Assembly (NCBI RefSeq): GCF_018143015.1
Contig: NC_054746.1
Coordinates: 28,609,129 to 28,673,128 of the forward strand
Origin: Lytechinus variegatus
Taxonomy: Eukaryota > Echinodermata > Echinoidea > Temnopleuroida > Toxopneustidae
DNA length: 64,000 nt
Direction of reading: 5' to 3'
The position numbers and the translations under genes are program-made. Below, piece after piece: positions 46,080-59,200 of this stretch; the first letter of the stretch is position 1, and every line of letters starts with the position of its first letter. Under the pieces are notes generated by a model. That model made no database searches. It saw only the letters and a list, made by a program, of their open reading frames with translations, and had not been told where the DNA came from.

Positions 46080-46215
46080 TAACGTCACCATCCGAAAGAC
46101 GTGACCAGGGCTCGAACCTCGAACCTCTGCATCAATTTGTAACTTCCCCACAGCCTGGATTACAGGCGCACGCCACAACGCCCAGTGGCGCACGCCACAA
46201 CGCCTGTTATTTCAA
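46080..46215 (-). repeat. tRNA-like SINE fragment
   Basis: On the minus strand GAGGTTCGAGCCCTGG is a B-box, and upstream GCGCCTGTAATCC resembles the anticodon-stem part of many tRNA-derived SINEs. The CGCACGCCACAACGCC unit occurs twice in a row. Confidence 0.4.
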
Positions 46216-49200
46216 TGTATAAGCCAAAAGATGATGTAATTAAGATCAGGTTAATTAATTGAATATTCAATGAATTGAACAGAATAAAACTAACACATTT
46301 GTCATCAAATCATTAAGGGAAAGGTACGTAATAAATCAATGAATAAATTATTTGGTACAGATGAAGATAAAATTTATTCATTGTAATGAAACAAATTAAA
46401 GTGAATAAATAAATAGATTAGTAAGTAAAAAAAAAAATTAAGACAAAGACATCTTGAGCAAAGAATGCAGTACGGTAGTACGTGGAGTAGACATTGACTG
46501 TTTTGTCTGATTGAGAGGGATGAATGGTGGATCTGATTAAATGTACAATATTACATCTTAATAAACCTAAAATCCAATGAAATTATTGATTCATGCAACG
46601 CTCTACATATATCTTTTAGCTATTTTAATTCCATAACCATGCATACAGACTCAGATTCATTCTTCAACTTGAGCTCAGCCCCCGAGCTCAGCCGCACAGC
46701 CCATTTACGCCCTTAAAACCATACACAGAAAATGACGTATGGGACGCCCTGAGCAGACGACGTGCTTCCATAGAGCCGCGTGTATTACGCCTTGCAACTG
46801 TGCGCAGCAAGGCCTTACAGGGTCACGCAAGAACACGAATTCCTTTTAAGAAAAAAGTGATGGATGGGATTTAAGATCTAATTTGTATCAGTTAATAATC
46901 TCTTATTTCGTTAATCTATTTTTTTAATCTGGAAAAACTATGGTTTTAAAAGGATAAACCATAACTTTTGGGGTAAATTTCGCTTACTTAAAAAAAGTCG
47001 CACGAAACCGGAAGTTTGGACGGCTGAGGTAAAATGCTTCCCAAGAGATAGTTTTGTTGAATTGAATGTTGTTACTTCTAACGGTGGTAAAATATGTCTG
47101 TAATGACAATATTATATTGCTATACGATGTTGAAATCCATTTTGGGATTTTATATATGAATTTATCTTTGGGCAATCTCGGAAGTCTCGGTCGTAAAAAT
47201 GAGCGTGATTAATTTTTGATCTTCACTAGGATGCGCGCCCTCTTGTGCGCCATTGTAGATACATTACCCGAGCGCTTCTCCCATCTCGTGCACATACGTG
47301 CGGCCGGCCGGTCTAGCCTACTCATTACTTCATCAAAATTTGTATGGGCACTGATTGTGCCCCATTTTGAAGTGGCTACCTTAGTTTCTTCCCTATTGTT
47401 TGTTTTAATTAAGAAAAATGCAAATAATGAAATGGACCACATGAACACAGTATGCATTTTCAGCAGAGAACATCATGATAAACGTTAACCACTTTGATTT
47501 GAGCCCCATTTTTTTTTCCTAATGTACTTTTTTAGTTTACCCCTTTTCTTTCAAGAAATATTTTGTATTTCTATTTTGGGCATTTTAGAATTACCCTTTA
47601 TGGGCCTTTATATGTGTAGTCATCAGGAAGCTAAGTTGTGCAACAATTGAGTTCCATCACCCTATCGTGATCACAATCATTTTTGTTTGAATTGTAATAA
47701 AGGGCCTATAGTGGTGGGTGTGGGAAATGTACACAAAATATTATTATTCCAATGCATGGTCATTTCATTAGAAGGCACTAAAAAGAGATCGCAAGAGGGC
47801 ATGCAGTTTTTGCACATACCATGCATGCATATGAATTTTCAAACCGGACCCACAACTTAGGATTTTGTTTCCCTTTCCTAATGTCTCATATATTTTGCTT
47901 TCATGTGTCCTCAACCCTATCCCTTTTTCAGATTGCAATTTGGATAACCTAGCTTTACCAAACTCTATGCACATATCTAGTTTGCAACCATAAACATCCA
48001 TTTCCACACTACTTTTGCCTTATACACGCGCCATGCATGGTGTCCTCTTGCAGGAGCATTGACCCGGACTGCCCCCGGCCCCCTCCCCATTATCCTTAGA
48101 ATTCTAAAAATCTTTGCACACACTGGAAAATGAGACATAGGCTTTGATGAACTGGGAGGTTTTGCATTTATGAGACGTCAGAGGAAATAATTCCAGTTAC
48201 CATAATGGTTGGTTCTGCAGAACCAAACCATACCCCCCACATGCACACACACACACTCAATCAAAGGCCTATCGCCGGGGGGGGGGGGCAGGGGTTCACC
48301 AGGTGCCATATCTGCAAAATAGGTGTATCATCTTTGTGGAAGGTAAAAAGAAATGAAGGAATTTACATTAAAAAAAAATGAATTTCACAACATTGCATCC
48401 CCAGCCCCCCGAAATAAAGAAGAAGAAAGAAATGTATATCATATTCAAAACACCATATTTTGTGAGAAGTATATTTCATTTATATTATTCATCCTATATT
48501 TAGGTTACATAGCAAATGATAAATGAGTCATATATACAGTTTGGAACATATTGATAATAATTATATAAAAAAGTAATAAGCAACACATTAGACTTTTATA
48601 CATATTAAATCATTATGCTGAGTTTGTATATATGTACTTTAAGTAACAAATATACCATGAAATTGTACATATTTTCAAGATACACTGTCCACCAAGGGCT
48701 GCTGAATGGTTTTGAAGGGGGGGGGGGCTGACCATGCATAAATCACAATCAGATGTTTATTCCCCCCCCCCCACCCCCGGTTCCGCTGCCCCTGTCCACT
48801 GCTTATAACATTTATATAGTAGTTTGTGTCTGTGGAAAAAAAAAATTCTTGAAATATCTTTAGAGTGATAGAGAGCAAGCAATAATAATTCTCATGATTT
48901 TGCTAACATTTACTATTTGAGCCATATCATAGGAGTAATAAATAATGCTCAATGTATGACAATTCAAGTACACAGGTCTTACACTACATACAATATCATC
49001 AAAAGTGTGCAGTACTTGTCGTCATTCATAAGTGTACAGTATCATCACAAACATATTTTGATGATATGTGTGCAGTGTTATTCAGCAATTAAAACCAGAA
49101 ATTTTTGCCTAAAGCTCCAGATTGACATAAAGTCCTGAACAGTACATGCTAAGTTGACTGAAAGTCTCGGAGACCAAATTCCTTAAAATTGTATATTCCC

Positions 49201-49597
49201 ATTCAATTACAACAGAAGATCTCAATGTCTGCCTCACCTGTACATCAATACAATACCATAACTTTACTTTGTTTTTGTTTTCAATCTTACTTTCTTTTGC
49301 TTTATCCAGAACCCAATTGCTCCTATATTAAATAAAGAGCCTATAAGTCTTAAAGACTTTTAGAGAAAGGAAGTAAAAAACAGATTGGAAAATGGGGGTA
49401 AACTGGTTTCACAAGCCTTCAGTCCATGAAGCATCTGCTGCATAATCCTTTAGTCAAGTGATTAATTAGACCCTTACGAAATACACATGTAAACAATGAT
49501 ATGAAATGGTTGGTAAAGGGTCAAAGTAAAGTTTGCTCTGTGAGCGAAATTTGGAATGAATATGAAAAATCTAAAATCCATATTATATTGTTCGAAA

Positions 49598-49790
49598 TAG
49601 AAATGAAATACTAAAAAATTTGCTTTGCCCAATTGATCGAAGGCCTAGCAGCCACTGTGCAGCGCCAGATATATCCTTTAATCGTTGAATGCCAAACAGG
49701 GTAGCAACTCCTATCTTGGTTTGACGCGGCCAGGTTTGAACCCCTGACCTCCCGATTGTGAGACGGACGCTATACCAACTGAGCCAACTA
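49598..49790 (-). repeat. tRNA-derived SINE or tRNA-Val-like relic
   Basis: The minus strand at 49790-49721 reads TTGGCTCAGTTGGTATAGCG (A box), then CGTCTCACAATCGGGAGGT with a CAC anticodon-like triplet, then GGGGTTCAAACCTGG (B box). The 3' part continues into non-tRNA sequence (to about 49598), so a SINE is more likely than a working tRNA. The acceptor stem pairs poorly. Confidence 0.6.
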
Positions 49791-50416
49791 AATATTTCTG
49801 ATATTTTAGATTTCAGTACATCTATAATATTTAAAAACAAAGCAAACAATGCTATTTGCAAAAAAGTGGTCAGTACATTTCACACCGGCCCTGGGTACCA
49901 GAACATATTTTTACCTTCCTGGGTCCAACAATGAATATTAGTGAATCAGCTTAAATAAGGGCAAATTTGAATATATATGCATATCTATTGAACACATGAA
50001 TATAAGAAAAAAAAACATATGAGTTTGGTTTCATTCAGCAAAGCATTAAAGATATTGTTTTATTTCCAGAAATGGAACAACAAACAAATGCATGTATGCA
50101 CAACTTAATAAATGTAATGCGTATCTTTCCAATCAAAGCATGAATTGTAAACACTGGTTACTACATCCGCAAAATATATTATTTTCACAATTGCACTAAA
50201 TTATACATATAATTTTCTTCATAAAGAAATAATAAACAATACAAACAATACCCACATATAATAACTTTTTATACTAAATATAACATGCATATAATATTGA
50301 AATAGATTTTAATCAATACTTTTCTAAGAAAACATAAAAATTATAAAATGAAAGCTGGCTACATTTGAATATCTAAAGGGGATTGTTATGATCACTCTAC
50401 ATATGCAGGCTTTTTT

Positions 50417-50707
50417 CATCATCATAATAATAATAATAATATAGGATATTTATATTGCGCACATATCCACCTTGTTAGGTGCTCAAGGCATCTCCTATAT
50501 TACCCGGCTAAGCTAGGCGTTCATAGCGCACACAGCTTCTTAAGGAATTACTTCCTACCGGTACCCATTTACCTCACCTGGGTTGAGTGCAGCACATTGT
50601 GGATCAGTTTCTTGCTGAAGGAAATTACGCCATGGCTGGGATTCGAACCCACGACCCTCTGTTTCAAAGTCCGAAGACTAATCCACTGGGCCACAACGCT
50701 CCACATC
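50417..50707 (-). repeat. tRNA-derived SINE, longer copy
   Basis: The minus strand has GTGGCCCAGTGGATTAGTCT, CGTGGGTTCGAATCCCAGCC and TTTCCTTCAGCAAGAAACTG like the 27.3-kb copy, then a tail with GCCTTGAGCACCTAACAAGG and ATATAAATATCC ending in an ATT repeat. The tail resembles the 3' ends of many metazoan SINEs that borrow LINE machinery. Confidence 0.8.
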
Positions 50708-50784
50708 CAAATCATATTCTTATAACAAGCAATCAGTTATACGACTCTCGTCTTTCAACAAAAGGGATGTGGGTTTAATTCTTT

Positions 50785-50890
50785 ATAGTCATGGCATGTT
50801 TTCCTTCAGCAGGAAATTTAGCCACTTTGTGCTTCACTCAACCCAGGTGAGGTGAATGAATAGGCCTACCCAGTAGGAATAAATTCTATT
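50785..50890 (+). repeat. Fragment of the same SINE, opposite strand
   Basis: GGCATGTTTTCCTTCAGCAG, then CACTCAACCCAGGTGAGGTG and ACCCAGTAGGAATAAATTC match the middle of the SINE. It is inverted relative to the 50.4-50.7 kb copy only 80 bp away. Confidence 0.6.
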
Positions 50891-53164
50891 TCTCGAATGC
50901 TTCCTCAAATCTTGACCGCCGTTAATTGAAAGGAAGAATTACGTGTTTCAATGAGGAATACTAACTCAATGGAAACCAAACTTGTAGTCTTTATAAACAG
51001 GAGTACCTTCTATGCAAAGCAGGCTTCAATGAACTTGTACATCTATGCTTGTAAGTACAATAAATTGGTAAATATCAAGTGTATACCTTAAAGCCCTTTC
51101 ACAGTTTCTAGAGAATTATACTAGAATAATTGCTGGGATTCAGGAGTATTACACCATGGTGTTGTAATCAATATAATTTACTGAACAAATAAACCCCACA
51201 TAGATGGCTGATTAGTTTACTTGAATTCTCAAGAGAAAAATAAATTAAAGTTAAAGATATATCCAATACCATTATAACTATACATAATTAGTTCACACAG
51301 ATTATATTATAATCTAACATAATGTTTTCATGGTCACTGTTGATATCATTAATCCAAGTTCAAATATCTTAAGATTGGATAATATTTTTTCTGCAAGAAT
51401 GATGATGATTAACCAACACATATGTGTAAGCTATAAGTCAATATATTCTTTGCAGATACTGCAGTATTCAATTCCTTGGCATTGCATGGAGGCCATTTTG
51501 CATAGTGATCTTCTATTTTTTTAATGAAAAAAAAAAACTTCAGAAGTAATGTCTACTTTTTATGTTTTGCAGTCCATTAGGAATAGAAAGGATAGTAATG
51601 ACATTTTTCTCCTTTTTCACTTGTAACTTTTGTTCATTAACAATCCTTGCTTTGTCTTGGACAAGACACTAAGGAAATACAACTATTTCTGTGAATTAAA
51701 AACATGATAATATTTCACACAAATTGTGAAGCTAACAATGATTTCACTTTCTGAGTTTCAATAATCAATCATTATAAATTGATATTTTAGACTTACATCA
51801 AATACAAGATAAAGACATAATATCTAAAAATAATGGTGATTTTTTTTTTTACATTAACAATAAAATAATAGTTAACTCTCATATCAAGTACTGTTGTTTG
51901 TCTATTACCAGCTACAAACAAAGAAATGAAATCATGTGAAAAATTAAACAAAGTACATATGATTTCCAGATCCCAACCAATTTATAGCATGTCAAAAAAT
52001 AATTAAAAAAAACTTGTCTGGTCACAGAGATAAATGTGACAAGCCACTGTGTATTTAGTCAAAATCCCATCCTTGACAAAACCTGCTTAAATTTATCTTC
52101 AGATAAATTTAAATCAATGGTTTATGTGCCTATTTATGCCTACTATTAAAAATGAAATATACAAATGATCAATCATTATCACAAAATGTACATGTGCAAA
52201 ATTCAGTACTCTTTCAACTTTGGTTAATTATGATCTTATCTCCAGAGTGGAGCAGGTGGCAAGCAAGAGAAGATGATATGAAATTCAAAGCAAAGACACA
52301 ACACCTGGCAGTTGACTAATATAACCTTAAAATTTACATTTCTTGATAAACAAGTTCAGGAATTTGAAAATTTTTGGGATTACTCCTATGTGTTTAAGAT
52401 CGCATGCTCAATCTGTAATGAAAATCATAAGTCAGAAGTTCAGGAATGTTGAATGGAACCAGCATTGCAGTGTGTTTAGGGCTGAAACATGATACTCCTG
52501 GTTGAAAAAAGATAGTTCACCATTTTTACTTGAGATATCTCCAGGAGCACAATATACATAAGAATTTTCCCCAAACCGGAAGTGTACCCAGTTATCAAAC
52601 ATAAGGATACAATTTTGAAAAAGTAGAAGTTAGTGCCTTTGCAATTTCATTACAGCTCAACACTTGTCATCATGTAATAGGTATAGTTATTTCATTATTT
52701 CAAGACAAACCTTTACATCTGTATGAAACAGAATGGCGTATTTACATATGATACATGGTATCCTCATGGAGTATCTTATCAAAGCCATTCTCCAAGGATG
52801 TATCATCCTTAATCTTGACTACAGCATTGTCGGTTTATCACTTCAAAGGTAGTTCTGGTATGTGTGTGTGCAGCAGCTATGACACAAAGGGTGATGATTG
52901 TGAATTTAGTTCAATGGAATGGAGCGTCTTCATTTGTTACAACATCAAGACAAGAATTTTGCATCTCTAAACATCCTTGAAAACACCAACTGCCATCTGG
53001 CCTAGTATAGACCTACAGTATTTCCACAAGCAGGAAGCATGGTTGTCATTAACTCCAGACATTCTGAATGGCACATCAGACTCTTGTATACTTCCAAATC
53101 TTTCTTGCATTTTCAGTTTTTCATAGTTTTGATCTATTTGATATTTTTTGCAGAATGCTGGACT

Positions 53165-53218
53165 CTAGTTGAGGAAGCGAATGCTCATCATCTGCTCGAT
53201 ATCAGACTTCTCAAGGGC
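53165..53218 (-). CDS. CHP1: CHP1 exon 5 and stop
   Basis: Residues 175-191, ALEKSDIEQMMSIRFLN, then TAG. Acceptor TTTGTAG. This is the C-terminal export-signal/helix region of CHP1. Confidence 0.92.
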   Translation of the reverse strand, partial: ALEKSDIEQMMSIRFLN

Positions 53219-56200
53219 CTACAAATAGATAGGGGAGAGAATGGTTAAGAGAACATAAGGATCCTTTTAAAAATCATCTTTAGTTCATTCATCAAGGCTT
53301 TTTTTAAATCATATTTGCACATGAACATGGAACATGTTTACCAGGCCAGTGCAAGTGTATTACATAGATTTTTGATAAATTGTCCCATGCCAGTAGAAAT
53401 TGAGAGCATTTCTACTGTGAAACATGTAAACCCACAGAAATCAAGCACTTTTTGAAGCAAACCATATTGTCCAAGTGCAATCAAAAGCAATTCAAGTAAA
53501 AAAATACCACACTCTAGCACACCAAGCCAGGTTGGTTCAAATATATGTTAACAGTCAGTCTTTCAAGGGCCCATAAAGGAACATAGTTTGCATTGACATG
53601 ATCTGGAACATAAAATGTGACCAGCCACCCTGAAGCCAAAAATAAGTTGGTCAAAAGTTCGCATAAGATGTGCATAATGTGCCATCACTATGAAACTTTC
53701 AATCTGTCCAGGAAAAATGGTAAAAATCCTTTATTTTGTCATTTATTCAACTATATATGACTTCAAATCTTACAGTATGAAGAAGATACTCTTTTAGAAA
53801 AGCTTGTTTTTTATTTTCACTTTGTGAAAACGAATTATTGTTTTAGTTATTTACAGAGAACCTGTCCTGACGACTTATTGTTGGTTTTGGCGTGGCTGGT
53901 TACAACTGTTGCACAGTTCCCACTTGGTACAATATGTCATACATGTAGTATACTTGGGAGAGTGTTCAAGTGCTTCTTTGGCATGTTTCTGTAACTACAG
54001 AACTATTGAACGTTTTACCCAAGGTCCATTTCAAATTTATGATGTTTGCATATCATGGTGTAAGTAAGCAAAAACAAACATTATAAAATTCATCTCTATC
54101 AGACTTAATATTTCAGACATTTGTAAATAATCTTAAATCACAATATTACACAGATGGCACATTCTTCTAAATCAAAACCTAAACACAGGTGTCATTGAAT
54201 TTGTTCAAATGAATGAATAGGCAATAACCCTTCCTTTACGTTTACGGTCATTTTCACTTCATGTCCTGAAACTAATGTATTATGATTAGAAGTCTGCTTA
54301 ATACACATTTCGTGCCATCTCTCGCATACTTACAAGAGAAATTTGTGGAGTATTTACAGAATCATAATATGCTTACACATTCATTCCTTAATTTAGACTT
54401 GAGCCGCATAACATAAAGCTGAGTGATGAACGGAAGCTGATTGCTAGCACTATGATTGATTGCATTTATTAATTTGTAAGATTAATCATAACAACTTGCC
54501 CCACAATCAATTGGTAAGTTTTATGAAATGAGGCCCTGTAAAAATAATGCATACCTTGAGAAATTCATCAAATGAGATCTGACCATCTTGATCTAAGTCT
54601 GCTTCTGTGAGGGTACGGTCTGCGATAGCACCAAGCTGTTCTTCTGTGATGTTACTTCCAACCATCATATGAAGTAATACCAGCAGCTCATCCCGTGCTA
54701 TGCTGCCATCGTTGTCAACGTCGTACATTTGGAAGGCAACTGTTAGAATAGAAATGTAGTATAAGTTCACTCTAATATATTTGAACAGAGAGTTGAAAAT
54801 TTTCAATGTAGCTCTATTAAGGGGGCATTGCAAGAAAATATTTGCAGTCAATTGCAAATATTCTGTTATGATTTTACAATTAATAGGTAAATTTTGTCTA
54901 TGAATCAATTAACGCTCCTTGTTTCAAGAAGCAGATTAGATATAAATCACAAATCAACAGTGAATTTCAAACATAGTGATTGATTTAGGGACCGAAAATA
55001 AACGTGCAATTGATCACAACTTTCTTGAAATGCCCGATAAGTCTGACAAGAGGAATGCCTCTGGCAGTCTCACCTGCATCATGCGAGTCAATATAGCAGC
55101 AGTGCTGACTTTGAAAACTACTATAACTTGCACAAGATGTTCAGTAACTCCAGTGATACTTGATTACTCTTATGTCCAAGTTTTATGAACTAGACCAACA
55201 TACTTTCAAAGTTATGATGGTAATTCAACTAATACCCCCAATTTGGCCAAAGTTCATTGACCCTAACTGACCTTTGACCTTGATCATGTGACCTGAAACT
55301 CGCACAGAATGTTCAGTGATATTTGATTACTAGTACGTCCAAGTTTCATGAATCAGATCCATAAAATTTCAAAGTTATGATGGTAATTCAACAGATACCC
55401 CCATTCGGCCAAAGTTCAGTTATGATGACACTTCAAAAACTTAACCTTAGGTTAAGATTTTGATGTTTATTCCCTCAACATGGTCTAAGTTCATTGACCC
55501 TAAATGACCTTTGAACTTGGTCACGTGACATGAAACTCAAGCAGGATGTTCAGTAATACTTGATTAACCTTTATATGACCAAGTTTCATAAACTAGGTCC
55601 ATATACTTTCTAAGTTATGATGTCACTTCAAAAACTTAACCTCAGGTTCAGATTTGATGTTGATGCCGTCGCCACCGGAAAAGCGGTGCCTATAGTCTCA
55701 CTCTGCTATGCAGGTGAGACAAAAATTGTGGTATTACCCAAAACTACATTTAGTACAGGATGAGGAAGTACACTCATTCAAATGATAGGCCTATGAAGTC
55801 ATTATTCTGTTTTCAAATTCACATTTCCGGCAGCCCTCAGTTGAATGGTATTATAATCCACTTTACATAATTGACTAATTATTTAGTCTCTAATCAAAGT
55901 AGATTATTCAACCGTTAAATCTGAAACTGAAACATATATGATTGTAATATCTCTACAAAATTTGATTCTTTTTTGCCAGGGCACAAGGTACATGCATAAT
56001 AATTATTAATTAATAGAGTACTAATACTTTACCAATGTTAACTCTTTGACAAAAAGGCATAAAATGAATAAGGTAAAAACTCACATTTGAGTTTCTTTTC
56101 TCTTGTGTTGATAGCTTCAAGTCCATCATGTTTCTTGTGATAGGGTCTAAAGAGGCCCAAGGTCTTCATAAATTGTCTGAAGTTAATCTGATCAGATTCA

Positions 56201-59200
56201 CATTCAAGGAAGAAAGTCTGGATGATGCGTTCTCCTAATGGGTTGATCACCAACTCTGGAATCCGGTAAAGATCCTCAACCCTAAGAAATAAGATTACAA
56301 TAAGCATGCCAATAATATCTGCACTACTTCGAAAATTCATTGAAGAATAACTTCTGAGTAAGTCAACTACTGATTATTGAAATGCTAATTTGTGATATTA
56401 CTTGTGCCCCCCCCCCTTATAATAAAAATCTCATTCTATAGAAAAGTCAACTTCTTATGGTGTGTGTCCTGATAGATGAGTAGGTCTTGATTGGAGATTG
56501 AAATGTGTGTTATGCAGATAGTTTAATAATTTGCAGGTAAAATAATCTACTGATCCAATATTTCCTCTTAAAAAAGTTAATGTAATTCATGTCACAGGAC
56601 ATGTTTATCAAGAGAGCAACTCACATACCAAGTCACAGAAATTACCATTCTGATGGAAAAAATATGATTCAGATGAGGGACTGTAGTGAAACTCCTAATT
56701 CTACTTACTGTCTGTTTTTTGTTTTGTTTTTGTTTTTAATTAGAAACAACATGACTTCAGGTTGGAATTGCCATTTTGAGAAGCAGGTTCAATATGCTAC
56801 ATGTAACATGCTACGAAACAATATGATGTAAAAATCATTTCCTAGAATTGGGAATTCATGCAATTTGAAAGTATCATTATTAGCTTAAACTGTACAAAAT
56901 ATAATGCTCGTGTATTGGTATGTGAAAGGTTCATCAAACACTTTTTCTCCATGGATTGCCATAAATTACAATAGATAACCAAAGATGGTGAGTAAATTGC
57001 AGTATTCATTATTCAGTCAGAAATATATTGAGATAAAGAAATCATATCCAGTATGCAGTTCAAATTCTATTTGCATTAATGAACTCAAGCCTCACAATAA
57101 TGTTCAAGATAAACTTGATGAAATAATGATGGATTGATGTCTTTCTATGATCAAAGGGTTCACTTAGGGACCCCTCTGTAAAACAGCATGATACCAGTAT
57201 GTTTAGCAATGCTGAGGAGGGCAATCCCTCTGTGTTTTTACTGATCATTTCTTTGTTATTGTAAATATACATATCACCTCAAATCATTGATTATTTTTAA
57301 TTATGCAAAATAAATACAATACAATATAATACTTGATTGTAATGAAAAAAAGGAATTGAGATTTATTTTATAATTTTATTATTGTTTTTTACTGCAAATT
57401 TTCTGTTCAACATACAATATGAGTTGTTTTGTTTACAAGAAAAGAAATCAACCTCACATTATTCTGCTGATTACTTGTGAGTCCTTGATCAATACATAGA
57501 GTGAATGCTTTGTACATGTATTGCAGTGCCAATTGCCAAACAGTATTTCCAAATTAAAACTTTTTTCTTCTAAATCCTGATCTAAATAGCCATTTCAGAT
57601 TTTCTGTTCAGTTTTCAAACATCCTACATGAAATAAATACTTGAACATTGAACACGCAAATTATGTTTTATCAACCCCCCTCTCCCTCTCTCTATTTCTT
57701 CTATTTGACTTCCTGGTTGAATGTGGTCAATCCCATTCTACTCACTCAATATAAATTTGCCAGTCATGCATGTAAAAAGGGCAAAACCATTATAACATAA
57801 TATCCTGAATGTACTTCCTGAATTACAGGAGGATGTGCATCAATATTGCATACAATGTGGATGAGCAATCTTTGTACAGCATATATTGTAGGTTCAGGTT
57901 GTCATTTGCTTTATAACATTCAGAAGGGGAGGGGGCACGTGTATTCTAGATGTACATGCTCATATATGTTCTAAGTATCATAAATCATGATAATGAAAAT
58001 AACTTGAGTATCAAAAAAAAACACACAAATGAAAAGAGCTTAAAAATCTCACCTGAGCATGCCTCTGTCACTCTTATCCAAGTTTGTAAAGCGACTGTAC
58101 AGGCGAACAATTTGTTTAGGAGAAACTGCAAGAAAGAACAGTATAAATCCATGTTATTACCCCTCATTTGGAGATTTTATGCCTCTAATCTAGTACATAT
58201 ATTACATAGTTTGAGTCTATTCCCATTCATGATATAGACTTCTCTGTTTGATTTGAGTTTCATTCTTAGTTGAGAAATACATGTTACATAACCATTTTGA
58301 CAATATGATTTTCTAATGTGGAATCACATATATATCAGCTTTATGAATACTTTCTGGTTCCAACACTCACAGGCAAATTTATGCATTACAAATGTAAGCC
58401 AAATGCATTAAATTGATCCCTTTTGATTTACAAGGTCTGTAAAACCCTGTATAAATCTTGTGAATTGTAATCGATAAAACATGTAACATTTTAAATTGTT
58501 CAATGTCTTCTTACAATTCTATCAAAATGGTAGTACATATAGTACACTAGCCTGTTAGATATTTATGTTCTCAGATTGAAAACAGGTAAAGAGCAATACT
58601 GTAGATACAGTACATCAATATTGCACAAACATGTGCATCCTGTCTTGTCACCTGCATTAAGTTCTGCATACTGTAAAAATGTAATGTGCACATGAGATCA
58701 GAGTCCTCTTATCTGCTTTCAGTGATGGCCACTATTCCAATTTATTACAACATCACATGTGTACATGTTTAAAGCAGATACGAACCAATGGCGCCATCTC
58801 GAGTCCTCAACTACTCATACCTGTCCAGTTTCCTGACCACTAATGCTAGTGTAGTCTCGTAATATAGACCAACTTGAATGATAACATGCTAATTAATTAA
58901 TCAATACATTTATACCGCAATAATTATGTTACCGAGTAGCAAAACAATAATACTTTTCTTCTCAAAACATTTTTGTTTCTCTATCCACATAAAATTATAG
59001 ATCAATTTACTCTATGTAGTATTAGTAGATATCTGAAAACATACATTTTAGGACTATGTATTTATGACACACAGTCAATGAGAAACAACACACAGTTCAC
59101 TCCTCCTTTTAATAAGCCCTCCAAAATTGAAGGTGAGGAAAATCAAACCATGTTTTAGTTCATGTCTTTTGAAATCTTATAAATTAACAAATTATTTTGG

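Larger units (their letters stand above)
44200..53164. other. RNF8-CHP1 intergenic region
   Basis: No supported gene. Contains SINE pieces (46.1, 49.6, 50.4-50.9 kb), G/C homopolymers (45050, 45935, 48280, 48720, 48765) and a GC-richer patch at 44750-44900. An unknown part next to 53.2 kb is probably CHP1 3' UTR. Confidence 0.6.

Noticed and set aside
46150..46195. Alu-like phrase GGATTACAGGCGCACGCCAC
   Set aside because: Alu is primate-specific and the flanks do not match; the phrase is also found in tRNA-derived SINEs by common structure. Human contamination would give a longer match.
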